Assembly: GCF_003316875.1 (NCBI RefSeq)
Contig: NZ_QMIL01000008.1
Location: forward strand, 57,361-121,360
From: Aliidiomarina celeris
Lineage (GTDB): Bacteria; Pseudomonadota; Gammaproteobacteria; Enterobacterales; Alteromonadaceae
Direction: 5' to 3'
DNA length: 64,000 nucleotides
Within the stretch, counting starts at the first letter, position 1, and each line of letters begins with the position of its first letter. Position numbers and translations under genes: made by a program. The notes under the pieces are model-generated. The model was not told the origin of the DNA and did not search any database. It saw only the letters and a program-made list of their open reading frames with translations. Shown here one piece after another: positions 8,654-19,382 of the stretch.

Positions 8654-9096
8654 GACGCCTCCACACTTAAAATTTCAACCGCAAAGGTAACCCGTTGGCC
8701 AGCAAGCGGATGGTTAAAGTCTACGGTAACCATCGGTCCTTCAATGGCACGCACAATACCCGGCAGATCACGACCGTCGGGTTGCGTAAAGGCAATAATA
8801 GCACCCACTTCTGGCGGCGTGTCTGCAGAAAAGCGAACCCGCTCTACCTGGTAAATATTTTGCGGATTCGGCTCGCCAAAAGCGTCGGCCGGCTCCAGTG
8901 CAAACTCACGCTTATCTCCGGCTTGCAAACCCAACAAACACTGCTCAAAGTTCGGCGTTAAATTGCCGTCGCCAATGGTAAGCCGAGCAGGCTTGCCATG
9001 TACACGCGTGCTGTCGGCGGCAGAGCCGTCGTCGAGCTTAATGTCGAAGTGAAACACTACTTTACTACCTGCCTGTATCGGCACGAGTTCACTCAT
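8650..9096 (-). CDS. fkpB: FKBP-type peptidyl-prolyl isomerase (SlpA/FkpB)
   Basis: 148 residues. The FKBP domain is interrupted by an insert-in-flap segment typical of SlpA-type proteins ([20 protein letters not shown]), and the C-terminal strand [19 protein letters not shown] is highly typical. It is a cytoplasmic proline isomerase and chaperone. It overlaps lspA by 8 bp and ispH by 4 bp, so it is embedded in the ileS-lspA operon. Confidence 0.94.
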   Translation of the reverse strand: MSELVPIQAGSKVVFHFDIKLDDGSAADSTRVHGKPARLTIGDGNLTPNFEQCLLGLQAGDKREFALEPADAFGEPNPQNIYQVERVRFSADTPPEVGAIIAFTQPDGRDLPGIVRAIEGPMVTVDFNHPLAGQRVTFAVEILSVEAS

Positions 9097-9628
9097 GGTT
9101 GTTGTCCTTTACTGCAGCAGCTTTACGCTCTTCTAAATAACTCAGCACTCCGTCGAGGATCATCAACAAGGCGCCACACACGATAGCGCTGTCGGCAATG
9201 TTGAACGCAGGCCAGTGCCAGCCTTGGTAGTGGATATCGAGAAAATCGACCACCGCCCCAATACGAATGCGGTCGACGACATTGCCGATCGCACCACCAA
9301 TAATAAGCGCAAAGGCAACATTTACTCGCCACAGACTTTGCGGTTGCTTACGTAGCATCACCGCGAGCACAGCCGAAATTACAATGGCCAAAAGTGCAAA
9401 AAACCAACGCTGCCAACCACTTTGGTCACTTAAAAAGCTAAATGCAGCGCCGGGGTTCAGCACATAAATAATGTCGAAAAACGGCAGTACTTCGATGCGG
9501 TCTACCATGTACACCAAGTTGTGGGTTATCCAAAACTTAGTGGCTTGGTCGAGCACCACAATAAGCGCACTTAACCAGAGCAGCTTGAGCCCACTTTGCC
9601 GCCAATGTTGGGGCTTTTCCATACTCAT
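9089..9628 (-). CDS. lspA: Lipoprotein signal peptidase LspA
   Basis: 179 residues from the ATG at 9628, which overlaps the ileS stop as TAATG. Four hydrophobic segments and the conserved aspartyl-protease blocks are present: LDQATKFW near the N-terminus, then GNVVDRI...GAVVDFLD and FNIADSAI, which hold the catalytic aspartates. It cleaves the signal peptide of prolipoproteins, such as FlgH and FlgP encoded in this window, after lipidation at the inner membrane. Confidence 0.97.
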   Translation of the reverse strand: MSMEKPQHWRQSGLKLLWLSALIVVLDQATKFWITHNLVYMVDRIEVLPFFDIIYVLNPGAAFSFLSDQSGWQRWFFALLAIVISAVLAVMLRKQPQSLWRVNVAFALIIGGAIGNVVDRIRIGAVVDFLDIHYQGWHWPAFNIADSAIVCGALLMILDGVLSYLEERKAAAVKDNNHE

Positions 9629-12492
9629 TAGGCGAACGCTCGCGTTTCGCCGTTGCCTGCCACGTTGGTGACACAGCGGCCACAAAGCTCTGGGTGTTCG
9701 CTATGTTGGCCCACGTCTTCACGGTGATGCCAGCAGCGTGCACACTTGGCATGGGCAATGCGCGTAACCACAACTTTCAAGCCGTCGAGCTCGGTGGCAA
9801 ACGCGTGCTCCGGCGCGTCGGCCAACGGCGCGAGTTGCACGTCGGAGGTCAACAAAATAAAGCGCAGTTCGTCGCCCGCTTTACTCAGTGCGGTGTGCAC
9901 AGTGTCGTTACTGTAAAGGGTAACCTTGGCTTGCAGCGAGCCGCCAATTTCGTTGTTTTTCCGCGCCATTTCTAACGCTCGGTTCACTTCGCCGCGCACT
10001 TCCAACAAGGTTTGCCACGCCGCATTACCCACGCGATCTTCAGCTTCAACCCCTTGCGGCCAGCCTTGGTACCATTCGGCGGTAAAAACATAGGGGCTGC
10101 GTTCGCCCGCTACCGGCGCTGGCATTTGCTCCCAAATTTCTTGCGCGGTAAAGCTCATAATTGGCGTCATCCAGCGCACCAACGCTTCGGCAATGTGCCA
10201 AAGCGCAGTTTGGCACGAGCGTTGTGCATCGCTGTCGCGTTTTGCCGTGTACTGACGGTCTTTGATAATGTCGAGATAAAAACTACCCAATTCAATGGAG
10301 CAAAAATGCATTAATTTTTGCACCACGGTTAAGAACAGATAGTCGTCGAAGGCTTGTTCAATTTCTTGCTGCAAAACGCGCGCACGGTTCACAATCCAGT
10401 GATCGACAGCCACCATGTCGTTTACCGCCACTTGGTGTTTTGCCGGCTCAAAACCATTGAGGTTGGCCAATAAGAACCGCGCAGTGTTGCGAATACGGCG
10501 ATAGGCGTCGGCAGAGCGTTTTAAAATTTCGTCCGACACCGTCATTTCTGCCGTGTAGTCGTTCGACGCAACCCACAAGCGCAGAATATCGGCACCCATT
10601 TTGTTCCACACTTCTTGCGGCGCTACCACATTACCGAGCGACTTGGACATTTTCCGCCCTTGCCCGTCTACCGTAAAGCCGTGCGTAAGCACTTGCCGGA
10701 ACGGCGCGGCGCCGCGTGTAGCGACACCCGTGAGCAACGACGACTGGAACCAACCACGATGTTGGTCAGAGCCTTCTAAATACAAATCCGCCGGCCAGCT
10801 CAAGCTTTCGTCTTGGGCGAGTACCGCATAATGGGTGACACCCGAGTCGAACCATACGTCGAGGGTATCGGTTAATTTACGGTATTGGCCGGCTTCGCTC
10901 CCGAGCAATTCTTCTGGCTCTAAATCGAACCAAGCTTGAATACCTTCGGCTTCAATACGCTTTGCCACAGCTTCCAGTAACTCGGCTGAACGCGGATGCA
11001 GCGCGTCGGTGTCGCGGTGCACAAATAAGGTGAGCGGCACGCCCCAGGTACGCTGGCGAGAAATACACCAGTCTGGCCGACCTTCCACCATGCCCGCAAT
11101 ACGTTGCTCGCCCCATTCTGGCACCCAACGCACTTTGCCGATTTCTTTCACTGCTTGGCTACGCAAGCCTTCTTGGTCCATGCTGACGAACCACTGCGGC
11201 GTAGCACGGAAAATAATGGGCGTTTTATGGCGCCAGCAATGCGGGTAAGAATGCAAATAGCTTTCGTGGTGCATTAAACAACCCGCATTTTTTAAGCTTT
11301 CAACAATAGCGGCGTTGGCTTTGAATACGTGTTGGCCAGCAAATTCGGGGGTATCGGGCTTATACACACCGTTGTCGCCCACTGGGTTATACACTTCAAG
11401 GCCGTATTTTTTACCGACGTTGAAATCGTCGACACCATGCCCCGGGGCCGTGTGCACACAACCGGTACCGGAGTCGGTAGTAACGTGGTCGCCCAAAATA
11501 ACGGGTACTTCACGGGCTTGGAGCGGGTGTTTGAGCAGTAAATGCTCTAACGCCTCGCCCTTACAAAAACCAAGTTTGTGGTATTTCGAAATACCATAGC
11601 GTTCCATGGCTGAGGCCACTAAGTCGCTGGCGAGAATTAATCGCTCGGGCGCTTGCTCGGCATTGCCGGCTTCCACTTGCACCAAGGCATATTCAAGATC
11701 AGCCGCTAACGTAACCGCCATGTTGGCGGGAATAGTCCAAGGGGTGGTGGTCCAAATAAGTAAGCTCACCGGGCCTTGCCCGTCGTGGCCTTCTGGGTGC
11801 GCGAAACGGCCCACTGCGTCGGTTTCGTTCACTAATGGAAAGCGCACATCAATAGCTGGGGAGTTTTTGTCTTTGTACTCCACCTCGGCTTCGGCCAAGG
11901 CAGAACCACAATCGGTACACCAGTGCACCGGCTTAAAGCCTTGCTGCACGTGGCCACGGTCCATAATGGCACCCAGCGCCCGCACAATGTTCGCTTCTTG
12001 CTTGAAGTTCATTGTGAGGTAAGGCCGATCCCAGTCGCCTAATACACCTAAGCGCTTAAAGTCTTCTCGCTGGCCGTCGATTTGGCTTTGCGCGTACTCA
12101 CGGCACTTTGCGCGAAACTCTGCGGCGCTGAGCTTTTGCCCCGGCTTGCCATATTTCTTTTCTACGACCAACTCAATGGGCAACCCATGGCAGTCCCAAC
12201 CCGGTACGTAAGGCGCGTCGAACCCGCTTAAGGTTTTCGACTTTACCACCATGTCTTTAATGACTTTATTTACCGCGTGGCCAATATGAATAGAGCCGTT
12301 CGCGTAGGGAGGGCCGTCGTGCAAAATGAATTTGTCGCGCCCAGCGCGCGCTTCACGAATTTGCCCATACAGGTTGTCTTGGTACCAGCGCGCCAACATT
12401 TCAGGCTCGCGTTGGGCAAGGTTACCGCGCATTGGAAAGGCGGTATCGGGTAAATTCAAACTGGATTTATAATCTTTTTCACTTGCACTCAT
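9628..12492 (-). CDS. ileS: Isoleucyl-tRNA synthetase
   Basis: 954 residues, normal length for a bacterial IleRS. Seen in order: class I HIGH motif in [15 protein letters not shown], the CP1 editing domain with the [11 protein letters not shown] motif, KMSKS in [14 protein letters not shown], the anticodon-binding helical region, and a C-terminal zinc-binding part with CARCWHH and CGRC. It charges tRNA-Ile and hydrolyses Val-tRNA-Ile. It sits between ribF (4-bp overlap) and lspA (1-bp overlap) in the standard gammaproteobacterial order. Confidence 0.98.
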   Translation of the reverse strand: MSASEKDYKSSLNLPDTAFPMRGNLAQREPEMLARWYQDNLYGQIREARAGRDKFILHDGPPYANGSIHIGHAVNKVIKDMVVKSKTLSGFDAPYVPGWDCHGLPIELVVEKKYGKPGQKLSAAEFRAKCREYAQSQIDGQREDFKRLGVLGDWDRPYLTMNFKQEANIVRALGAIMDRGHVQQGFKPVHWCTDCGSALAEAEVEYKDKNSPAIDVRFPLVNETDAVGRFAHPEGHDGQGPVSLLIWTTTPWTIPANMAVTLAADLEYALVQVEAGNAEQAPERLILASDLVASAMERYGISKYHKLGFCKGEALEHLLLKHPLQAREVPVILGDHVTTDSGTGCVHTAPGHGVDDFNVGKKYGLEVYNPVGDNGVYKPDTPEFAGQHVFKANAAIVESLKNAGCLMHHESYLHSYPHCWRHKTPIIFRATPQWFVSMDQEGLRSQAVKEIGKVRWVPEWGEQRIAGMVEGRPDWCISRQRTWGVPLTLFVHRDTDALHPRSAELLEAVAKRIEAEGIQAWFDLEPEELLGSEAGQYRKLTDTLDVWFDSGVTHYAVLAQDESLSWPADLYLEGSDQHRGWFQSSLLTGVATRGAAPFRQVLTHGFTVDGQGRKMSKSLGNVVAPQEVWNKMGADILRLWVASNDYTAEMTVSDEILKRSADAYRRIRNTARFLLANLNGFEPAKHQVAVNDMVAVDHWIVNRARVLQQEIEQAFDDYLFLTVVQKLMHFCSIELGSFYLDIIKDRQYTAKRDSDAQRSCQTALWHIAEALVRWMTPIMSFTAQEIWEQMPAPVAGERSPYVFTAEWYQGWPQGVEAEDRVGNAAWQTLLEVRGEVNRALEMARKNNEIGGSLQAKVTLYSNDTVHTALSKAGDELRFILLTSDVQLAPLADAPEHAFATELDGLKVVVTRIAHAKCARCWHHREDVGQHSEHPELCGRCVTNVAGNGETRAFA

Positions 12493-13487
12493 GCTGATTG
12501 TCCACCGGTACTTAAACGTGTACGAAAAGGCTCTTGAAAGAGAGGGTTATGGGTTGCAAACCAATGTTTTGCCATGGCCGTGTCTTTCGCTATTTGTTCT
12601 TGCAACGCCTGCAGCGACGCAAAAGGCTGCTCGTCGCGAATATGAAACTCTGGGTACACTTGCATGTGAGCCCCATAAATAGACGCATTAAAGTTGAAAA
12701 TGTGTACTTCAATTTGCATCTGCTGGCCCGCCAAGGTTGGCCGTTTACCAATATTGGCCACCCCTTGATGCCACTCAAACTTGCCCGGCTGTGTTTGCAA
12801 CACTACCGAAACCGCAAACACCCCTTTCAAGGGAGAGTGTAACCGCCTGAGCGGTAGATTTGCAGTAGGAAAACCAAGCTTTCTGCCATTTTTTTCGCCA
12901 TGGCTCACCCGCCCAGTAAAATGAAAGGGGTGACCGAGCATGTGTGCCGCTTGATCAAACTGACCGCGCGCCAACGCTTCGCGCACCAAGGTAGACGACA
13001 CCCGCGTTTTCGCTTGGCAAAAGCTTTGTGTGTCGGACACTTGAAATTCGAACCTTTGGCCTGCCCGCTGCAATAGGGCAAAGTCACCCTCGCGCCCTTT
13101 GCCGAAACGAAAGTCGTCGCCAATCACCAAATGCTTCACACCTAACTGCTTGACCAACACCTGTTCAATAAAGTGCTCGGCAGGTTGCTGCGAGAACTCG
13201 CCGTTAAAACGAGTGCAAATAAGGTAGTCGAGCCCGAGCGGGGTCATTAATTCAAACTTTTCTCGCCAACGGGTTAACCGCGCCGGCGCTTGCGCTGGGC
13301 GAAAGAGCTCGAGTGGTTGAGGTTCAAAGATCATCACCGCGGCCGGTAACTGCAAATGCGCCGCGCGGTCACGCACACGCGCGAGCACCGCTTGATGCCC
13401 CAAGTGAACGCCGTCGAAGTTGCCAATGGTCAACACGCAATTGCGGTGCCGCGGGCGAATATTATGTAAGCCACGAATTAGTTTCAT
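12489..13487 (-). CDS. ribF: Bifunctional riboflavin kinase/FAD synthetase RibF
   Basis: 332 residues with two domains. The N-terminal FAD synthetase has [16 protein letters not shown] and [14 protein letters not shown]. The C-terminal flavokinase has [20 protein letters not shown] and a GVANIG motif. It makes FMN and then FAD from riboflavin. It is the first gene of the ribF-ileS-lspA-fkpB-ispH run; its end overlaps ileS by 4 bp. Confidence 0.97.
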   Translation of the reverse strand: MKLIRGLHNIRPRHRNCVLTIGNFDGVHLGHQAVLARVRDRAAHLQLPAAVMIFEPQPLELFRPAQAPARLTRWREKFELMTPLGLDYLICTRFNGEFSQQPAEHFIEQVLVKQLGVKHLVIGDDFRFGKGREGDFALLQRAGQRFEFQVSDTQSFCQAKTRVSSTLVREALARGQFDQAAHMLGHPFHFTGRVSHGEKNGRKLGFPTANLPLRRLHSPLKGVFAVSVVLQTQPGKFEWHQGVANIGKRPTLAGQQMQIEVHIFNFNASIYGAHMQVYPEFHIRDEQPFASLQALQEQIAKDTAMAKHWFATHNPLFQEPFRTRLSTGGQSA

Positions 13488-13538
13488 AAGCGCGCGATTA
13501 TAGCGAAAGCTGGGGTTGGATTCAGCACTTTCTCGCCC

Positions 13539-15137
13539 CTAGTCGTGTTCGTGTGATTTTAAGTGCCGCACGCGCCCACCGAGCACCGCGTAGGTCACTA
13601 CAAAACTGAGCGCACCCGCTGCAATTAAGCCCGTTAACCACCACACCCGATCGAGCAGCGAGGCCGCAACCCAAGCGCTGGTGCTCGGGTTTTGCCACAC
13701 CAGTAGCGTGGCCATAGCAAGCGCGGCGAGCACCACCCGCAACACAAACACTTGGGTAGTACGCGGCAATGCGAGCACGCCTTCGCGGTATAACACTGCG
13801 CCGAGCAAAAAAGCATTCACAGTACCGGACAACGCCGTTGCAATGGCAAGGCCCACATAGCCATAGGGAATTGCAAAAATAACGTTGAACACCATATTGG
13901 CTACCATGGCAATAATGCCGTATTTCACGGGTCGCTTGGTGTCTTGGCGAGAAAAGAACCCAGTGGCGAGCACTTTCACCAGCATAAAACTCAACAGCCC
14001 CGAGGCATAAGCCATGAGCGCAAAGGATGCCATTTCAGCATCGTTGGCACTAAACTCGCCGCGCATAAATAACACCATCAGCATGGGCTCCGACAATACA
14101 ATAAGCCCTGCCATGGCAGGCACACCTAACATAACCACCATGCGAACGCCCCAGTCCAGCGTGTGGCGGAATGCCTCGGCAGATTGATCCACATGGCGCG
14201 CAGACAAGGCCGGCAAAATAACCGTGGCAATGGCAATACCGAACAAACCTAGCGGGAACTCTAATAAGCGATCGGCGTAATACAGCCAACTAATGGAGCC
14301 GGTTTTCAGAAAACTGGCAATAAGAGTGTCGAACAATAAATTGATTTGGCTTACCGACACGCCAAACAGCGCGGGAATCATAAGGGTGCGAATTTTTACC
14401 ACGCCCGGGTCGCGCCACCCCCACTTGGGTAGCACCAACACACCGGCTTGGCGCAAAAACGGCAACTGAAATAAAAACTGCACCACGCCACCGATAAACA
14501 CACCTAGCGCTAGCCCGATTTCCGGTTGTGCGAGTAAGGGCGCGATAAAAAGTGCCGCAATAATAATCGATACATTGAGCAGAACTGGGGTAAAGGCCGC
14601 CACGCCAAAACGCCCAAGGGTATTTAAAATGGCCCCAGCCAAGGCGGTTAAGGTAATAAAGAATAAATAGGGAAAGGTAATACGCAACAACAAACTGGCC
14701 AGTTCGAATTTTTCAGCGTGTTCCCCACCGTGCCACCAGTCGAGAAACCAACCCATACCGAACAGTGCCGCCACCACCGGCGACAACACCACTGCCGCAA
14801 GGGTAATAACCCCCACTAGGGTTCCTAAGGTTCCCGACACCCGTGCAATCAAGAGTTTGGTGTCGTCGAGCGACTTGCCGCGGTGATACTCGGTGAGCAC
14901 AGGCACAAAGGCTTGCGCGAATGCGCCTTCGGCAAATAAGCGACGCAAGAAGTTGGGGATTTTATTAGCAAAGAAGAATACGTCCGCCGCCGCACCGGCG
15001 CCCATGAGCCCAGCAATAACCACGTCGCGTACTAAACCCAGAACACGGGAGAGGAACGTCATAAAGCTCACGATCATACCCGAGCGAATAAGTTTTGTCG
15101 GTTGTTTTGTGTGTTGGGGGGCGCTGTTTTGGCTCAC
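13539..15137 (-). CDS. murJ: Lipid II flippase MurJ
   Basis: 532 residues with about 14 hydrophobic segments and the MurJ/MviN signature SFMTFLSRVLGLVRD near the N-terminus and RRLFAEGAFAQAFVPVL shortly after. MurJ moves lipid II across the inner membrane for peptidoglycan synthesis. It lies 51 bp upstream of ribF on the same strand and is divergent from rpsT, the standard rpsT/murJ/ribF arrangement in gammaproteobacteria. Confidence 0.97.
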   Translation of the reverse strand: MSQNSAPQHTKQPTKLIRSGMIVSFMTFLSRVLGLVRDVVIAGLMGAGAAADVFFFANKIPNFLRRLFAEGAFAQAFVPVLTEYHRGKSLDDTKLLIARVSGTLGTLVGVITLAAVVLSPVVAALFGMGWFLDWWHGGEHAEKFELASLLLRITFPYLFFITLTALAGAILNTLGRFGVAAFTPVLLNVSIIIAALFIAPLLAQPEIGLALGVFIGGVVQFLFQLPFLRQAGVLVLPKWGWRDPGVVKIRTLMIPALFGVSVSQINLLFDTLIASFLKTGSISWLYYADRLLEFPLGLFGIAIATVILPALSARHVDQSAEAFRHTLDWGVRMVVMLGVPAMAGLIVLSEPMLMVLFMRGEFSANDAEMASFALMAYASGLLSFMLVKVLATGFFSRQDTKRPVKYGIIAMVANMVFNVIFAIPYGYVGLAIATALSGTVNAFLLGAVLYREGVLALPRTTQVFVLRVVLAALAMATLLVWQNPSTSAWVAASLLDRVWWLTGLIAAGALSFVVTYAVLGGRVRHLKSHEHD

Positions 15138-15285
15138 GAGACGAGCTTCAATGTTGACTGAACGAATGGACTAAAGACTAGCACGGTAAGGCGCTTAGCT
15201 ACAATCTGAACCCACGCGCAAACACTAAGCTTGATCTTACCCCCTGCAATGAGCGATAATTTGTGCAAATTAAGGGCGGTTCTCA

Positions 15286-15314
15286 TTGACTTTTCCAAGG
15301 GAAAAAGGCATAGT
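15286..15314 (+). promoter_or_regulatory. Sigma70-type promoter for rpsT
   Basis: TTGACT at 15286-15291, a 17-bp spacer and CATAGT at 15309-15314. The predicted start lies about 45 bp before rpsT, as expected for a strong ribosomal-protein promoter. Confidence 0.65.
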
Positions 15315-15365
15315 CCCCGACCTTAAAATTTAGAACCGTTTTTCGAATTATTTCAGGAGTTCACC

Positions 15366-15632
15366 TTGGCTAACATCAAGTCTGCGAAAAAGCGCGCGCT
15401 TCAGGCGGAAAAAAACCGTCAGCATAATGCAAGCCGCCGCTCAATGATGCGCACTTACATCAAGAAAGTTAACGCAGCTATTGCTGCTGGCGATAAAGAA
15501 AGCGCTGAAAAAGCGTATGTTGAATTAACCCCAATTTTAGACCGCTACGCGGCTAAGGGCCTAATTCACAAGAACAAAGCAGCTCGCCATAAGAGCCGTT
15601 TAGCAGGCCACATTAAGGCACTTGCTGCGTAA
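15366..15632 (+). CDS. rpsT: 30S ribosomal protein S20
   Basis: 88 residues, rich in Lys/Arg/Ala, matching S20 throughout ([20 protein letters not shown], then [18 protein letters not shown]). The start codon is TTG with AGGAG 7 nt upstream. E. coli rpsT also starts with UUG, a feature linked there to translational autoregulation. It has its own promoter upstream and a strong hairpin terminator downstream. Confidence 0.98.
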   Translation: MANIKSAKKRALQAEKNRQHNASRRSMMRTYIKKVNAAIAAGDKESAEKAYVELTPILDRYAAKGLIHKNKAARHKSRLAGHIKALAA

Positions 15633-15664
15633 TTTGATTGCGAATTCACTGTTTGAAAAAACAG

Positions 15665-15695
15665 AAAAAAAAGCACCTTCGGGTGCTTTTTTTAT
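15665..15695. terminator. Bidirectional intrinsic terminator between rpsT and the ACP-like gene
   Basis: Stem AAAGCACC (15670-15677), TTCG tetraloop, GGTGCTTT (15682-15689), with an A run before and a T run after. It can stop rpsT on the plus strand and the ACP-like gene on the minus strand. Confidence 0.9.
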
Positions 15696-15724
15696 TTTCT
15701 GTTCGTCATGCATTACGAAAAGTG

Positions 15725-15991
15725 CTAATACGAGTCGTCGGCGTGTTGATAAAGCTGCACCAATTCCGCCAACGTGCAGGGCAACCCTTCTGCAGAGCCG
15801 TCTCGAAACGGCGAACACCCCAGTTTTTCGTCGAGTTTGGCAATAACCATAGCCAATCCCAGTGCGTCTAATCCGGATTCATGTAGCGCCGTGTTGGGCG
15901 ACATGTCGGCTAATTCCGCCCCCGTTTGGGCGGCAACTTCTTCCATACATTGCTGTAATGCTTGCTGAATTTGATGCGCTCTTGTTCCCAC
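15725..15991 (-). CDS. Acyl-carrier-protein-like small protein lacking the carrier serine
   Basis: 88 residues with the size and helix pattern of an acyl carrier protein. The helix-II region reads ESGLDALGLAMVIAKLDEKL. In carriers the matching motif is GLDSLG, whose Ser carries 4'-phosphopantetheine; here the codon is GCA (Ala). The flanking residues and the C-terminal TLAELVQLY helix are typical. It is divergent from pseB. Carrier-like genes occur near flagellin or surface-sugar loci in other gammaproteobacteria, so a scaffold or regulatory role in glycan assembly is possible, but this is inference. It cannot be charged by the usual route. Confidence 0.75.
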   Translation of the reverse strand: MGTRAHQIQQALQQCMEEVAAQTGAELADMSPNTALHESGLDALGLAMVIAKLDEKLGCSPFRDGSAEGLPCTLAELVQLYQHADDSY

Positions 15992-16123
15992 TACTTTCTA
16001 CCTACTGCGTATAGCAAACCGCTCGCCTTGTTTATTCAGTATTCACAATAGCATGTTCAGGCCGTTCAGCAAACGCGAAAAGTCCGCGCCACCTCTGGTC
16101 GAACAGCACGATTACTGTTATAA

Positions 16124-17155
<1,032 letters not shown>

Positions 17156-17190
17156 TTGCTGTCGCCCCTTTTTGAAGCAGGTCGCTTGTT

Positions 17191-18360
17191 ATGATTCCAT
17201 ACGGTCGCCAAGAAATAGACGCTGAAGACATTCAAGCTGTTGTTGAGGTTTTAAAAAGCCCCCTTATTACTCAAGGGCCAAAGGTTGAGGCGTTCGAGCA
17301 GGCATTAGCCAGCTACTGCCACGCGCAGCATGCGGTTGCGGTGTCGTCGGCTACCGCTGCCTTGCACTTGGCTTGTTTAGCGCTCGACGTTGGCGCGGGC
17401 GACCTTGTATGGACCGTACCCAATACTTTTGTGGCGTCGGCAAATGCCGCACGCTACTGTGGCGCCGCGGTTGACTTTGTCGATATTGATGCCACCACCG
17501 GCAACCTCTGTGTGCAGGCGCTTGCCGAAAAAATTGCCAACACACAAGAACAGGGAAAGCCGCTGCCTAAGGCACTTATACCCGTTCATTTTGCCGGTGC
17601 AAGCTGTAATATGAAAGCGATTCATGCGCTTTGCGCACCGCTCAATATCCGTATTATTGAAGACGCCAGCCACGCAATTGGCGGCAAATACGAGGGTGAG
17701 CCTGTCGGCTGCTGTCGCTACTCGGACATGACCGTATTCAGCTTTCATCCGGTGAAAATTATTACCACCGCCGAGGGCGGCGCGATCACCACCAATAGCG
17801 GAGTGCTGGCCGAACGCTTGGCCATGTTGCGCAGTCATGGCATTACCAAAGACAAAGCTCGGATGCAGAATAACAACGCTCCACAATGGTATTACGAACA
17901 GCATGAGCTTGGTTACAACTACCGGCTGTCGGATTTACAAGCGGTACTCGGCCTTAGCCAGCTCAGCAAAATCGACCGCTTTATTCAACAACGCAATCAC
18001 TTAGCTGAGCGCTACTCACAGGCGCTTAAAGGCAGCCCTATTGGCGCGTTACAGGTTCCTGCGCACAGTTATTCCAGCTACCATTTGTTCGTGATTCAGG
18101 TGCCGGCTGAACAGCGCGAGCCGCTGTTTCATCGCTTACGCGGCGCCAACATTGGTGTATGGGTACATTATATTCCAGTGCACACGCAGCCGGACTACCA
18201 AGCTTTAGGCTTCAACCACGGCGACTTTCCTGTGTCGGAGACCTATTACCAACAGGCACTTACCCTACCGTTATTCACTACGCTTGCAGAGAGCCAACAA
18301 GACTTCATTATTGCCGAGCTTTTAAACGCGACAGAGCTAAAGGCAACAGGGTTAAAGTAA
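17191..18360 (+). CDS. pseC: PLP-dependent aminotransferase PseC
   Basis: 389 residues of the DegT/DnrJ/EryC1/StrS family. It begins MIPYGRQEID. Seen: the phosphate-binding VSSATAALHL, the EDASHAIGG block with the Asp that contacts the PLP ring, the internal aldimine Lys189 in SFHPVKIITTAEGG, and GYNYRLSDLQAVLG. PseC adds an amino group at C4 of the PseB product using Glu. It lies 35 bp after pseB. The later pathway genes (pseH, pseG, pseI, pseF) are not in the window. Confidence 0.9.
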   Translation: MIPYGRQEIDAEDIQAVVEVLKSPLITQGPKVEAFEQALASYCHAQHAVAVSSATAALHLACLALDVGAGDLVWTVPNTFVASANAARYCGAAVDFVDIDATTGNLCVQALAEKIANTQEQGKPLPKALIPVHFAGASCNMKAIHALCAPLNIRIIEDASHAIGGKYEGEPVGCCRYSDMTVFSFHPVKIITTAEGGAITTNSGVLAERLAMLRSHGITKDKARMQNNNAPQWYYEQHELGYNYRLSDLQAVLGLSQLSKIDRFIQQRNHLAERYSQALKGSPIGALQVPAHSYSSYHLFVIQVPAEQREPLFHRLRGANIGVWVHYIPVHTQPDYQALGFNHGDFPVSETYYQQALTLPLFTTLAESQQDFIIAELLNATELKATGLK

Positions 18361-18380
18361 AAGGCATGTTAGGAGAGGGT

Positions 18381-19382
18381 ATGCCGCACGATGAAAACAC
18401 CGATGCAGCGCTGAGCGAGCGTTTGCAAAACTACTGTGATCAGCTCGGTTTTGCTCCGTATCGAATTGCGGTAAGTTCCACCGCCGCCGCGCTTCAGCTT
18501 GCCTGTGAAGCCGCTGGCATTGGCGCAACCGATACGGTCTGGATGTCACCCATCGGCCCTGTTTCTCATGTAAACGCTGCTCGCTCGTGTGGCGCCGCAG
18601 TGCGCTTTATTGATGTGGACCCGGCCACTGGTGCGCTTTGTTCCAGCACCCTAGCGGGCATGCTGAGCGACGCCAAACGCAACAATAACTTGCCGCGCGC
18701 TGTGATTGCCATGCACTTTGCCGGCGCCAGTTGCGACATGGCAACCCTGCGCGATCTCTGCCGGCCTCATGGTATTTTGCTAATCGAAGACGCTAGCCAC
18801 GCCTTAGGCGGGCACTACAATGATCAGTCGGTGGGTAGCTGCGCCTATGCAGATATTTGTGTGCTCGGCTTCTATCGCGCCGGCAATGAGCACGAGCCCG
18901 TGGCCGCATTGCTCACCACGCCTCACGCCGAGTTCTCGGAGCACAATGTTGATGTTTCACGAGACACCTTTACGCTCATGCTGGCACAACTTGAAACATT
19001 GCCGGCCTGCGTTGAACGCTGTAATAGCCTAGCGGAAAACTATCTCGACGCTTTTGGCGACACCGCACTTATGACACTACACGTAGAGTTTAACGTTACG
19101 CCAAACTATTACCTGTTTGTGGTTCAGGTAGACCCCGATATTCGCCTCGCCATTTACAATGCGCTTCGCGCTGCCGGGGTTCCGGTACAGATGCACTATG
19201 AGCCTGTGCACTTACGGCCAGAATACCAGCAATTTGGTTTTGCTGCGGGCGACTACCCCGGAGCCGAGGCTTATTATGAAGGTACGCTCAGCCTCCCTTT
19301 GCACGAGAATATGAGTGATAAAGCACAGCAGAACGTGATCGCGCGTATGCTGCATGCCCTCGCTGAGCTTGAGGCCGACTAA
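18381..19382 (+). CDS. PseC paralogue lacking the PLP lysine
   Basis: 333 residues from the ATG at 18381, chosen because AGGAG lies 5 nt upstream; the ATG at 18366 has no clear site. It is plainly related to the upstream PseC (VSSTAAALQLACEAAG; AVIAMHFAGASCDM; LIEDASHALGGHY), so the pair looks like a tandem duplication. Two parts needed for catalysis are gone. The Lys189 position of PseC aligns with Gly168 (LGFYRAGNEHEPVAALLTT), and a segment of about 35 residues holding GYNYRLSDLQ is absent, as is the N-terminal PYGRQEI block. The frame is intact over the whole length, so it appears maintained. Likely a non-catalytic partner or a protein with a new role. Confidence 0.85.
   Translation: MPHDENTDAALSERLQNYCDQLGFAPYRIAVSSTAAALQLACEAAGIGATDTVWMSPIGPVSHVNAARSCGAAVRFIDVDPATGALCSSTLAGMLSDAKRNNNLPRAVIAMHFAGASCDMATLRDLCRPHGILLIEDASHALGGHYNDQSVGSCAYADICVLGFYRAGNEHEPVAALLTTPHAEFSEHNVDVSRDTFTLMLAQLETLPACVERCNSLAENYLDAFGDTALMTLHVEFNVTPNYYLFVVQVDPDIRLAIYNALRAAGVPVQMHYEPVHLRPEYQQFGFAAGDYPGAEAYYEGTLSLPLHENMSDKAQQNVIARMLHALAELEAD

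Noticed and set aside
18159-18380. Upstream extension of the PseC-paralogue frame into pseC
   Set aside because: This part overlaps pseC in another frame and has no similarity to aminotransferases; the AGGAG-preceded ATG at 18381 is a better start.
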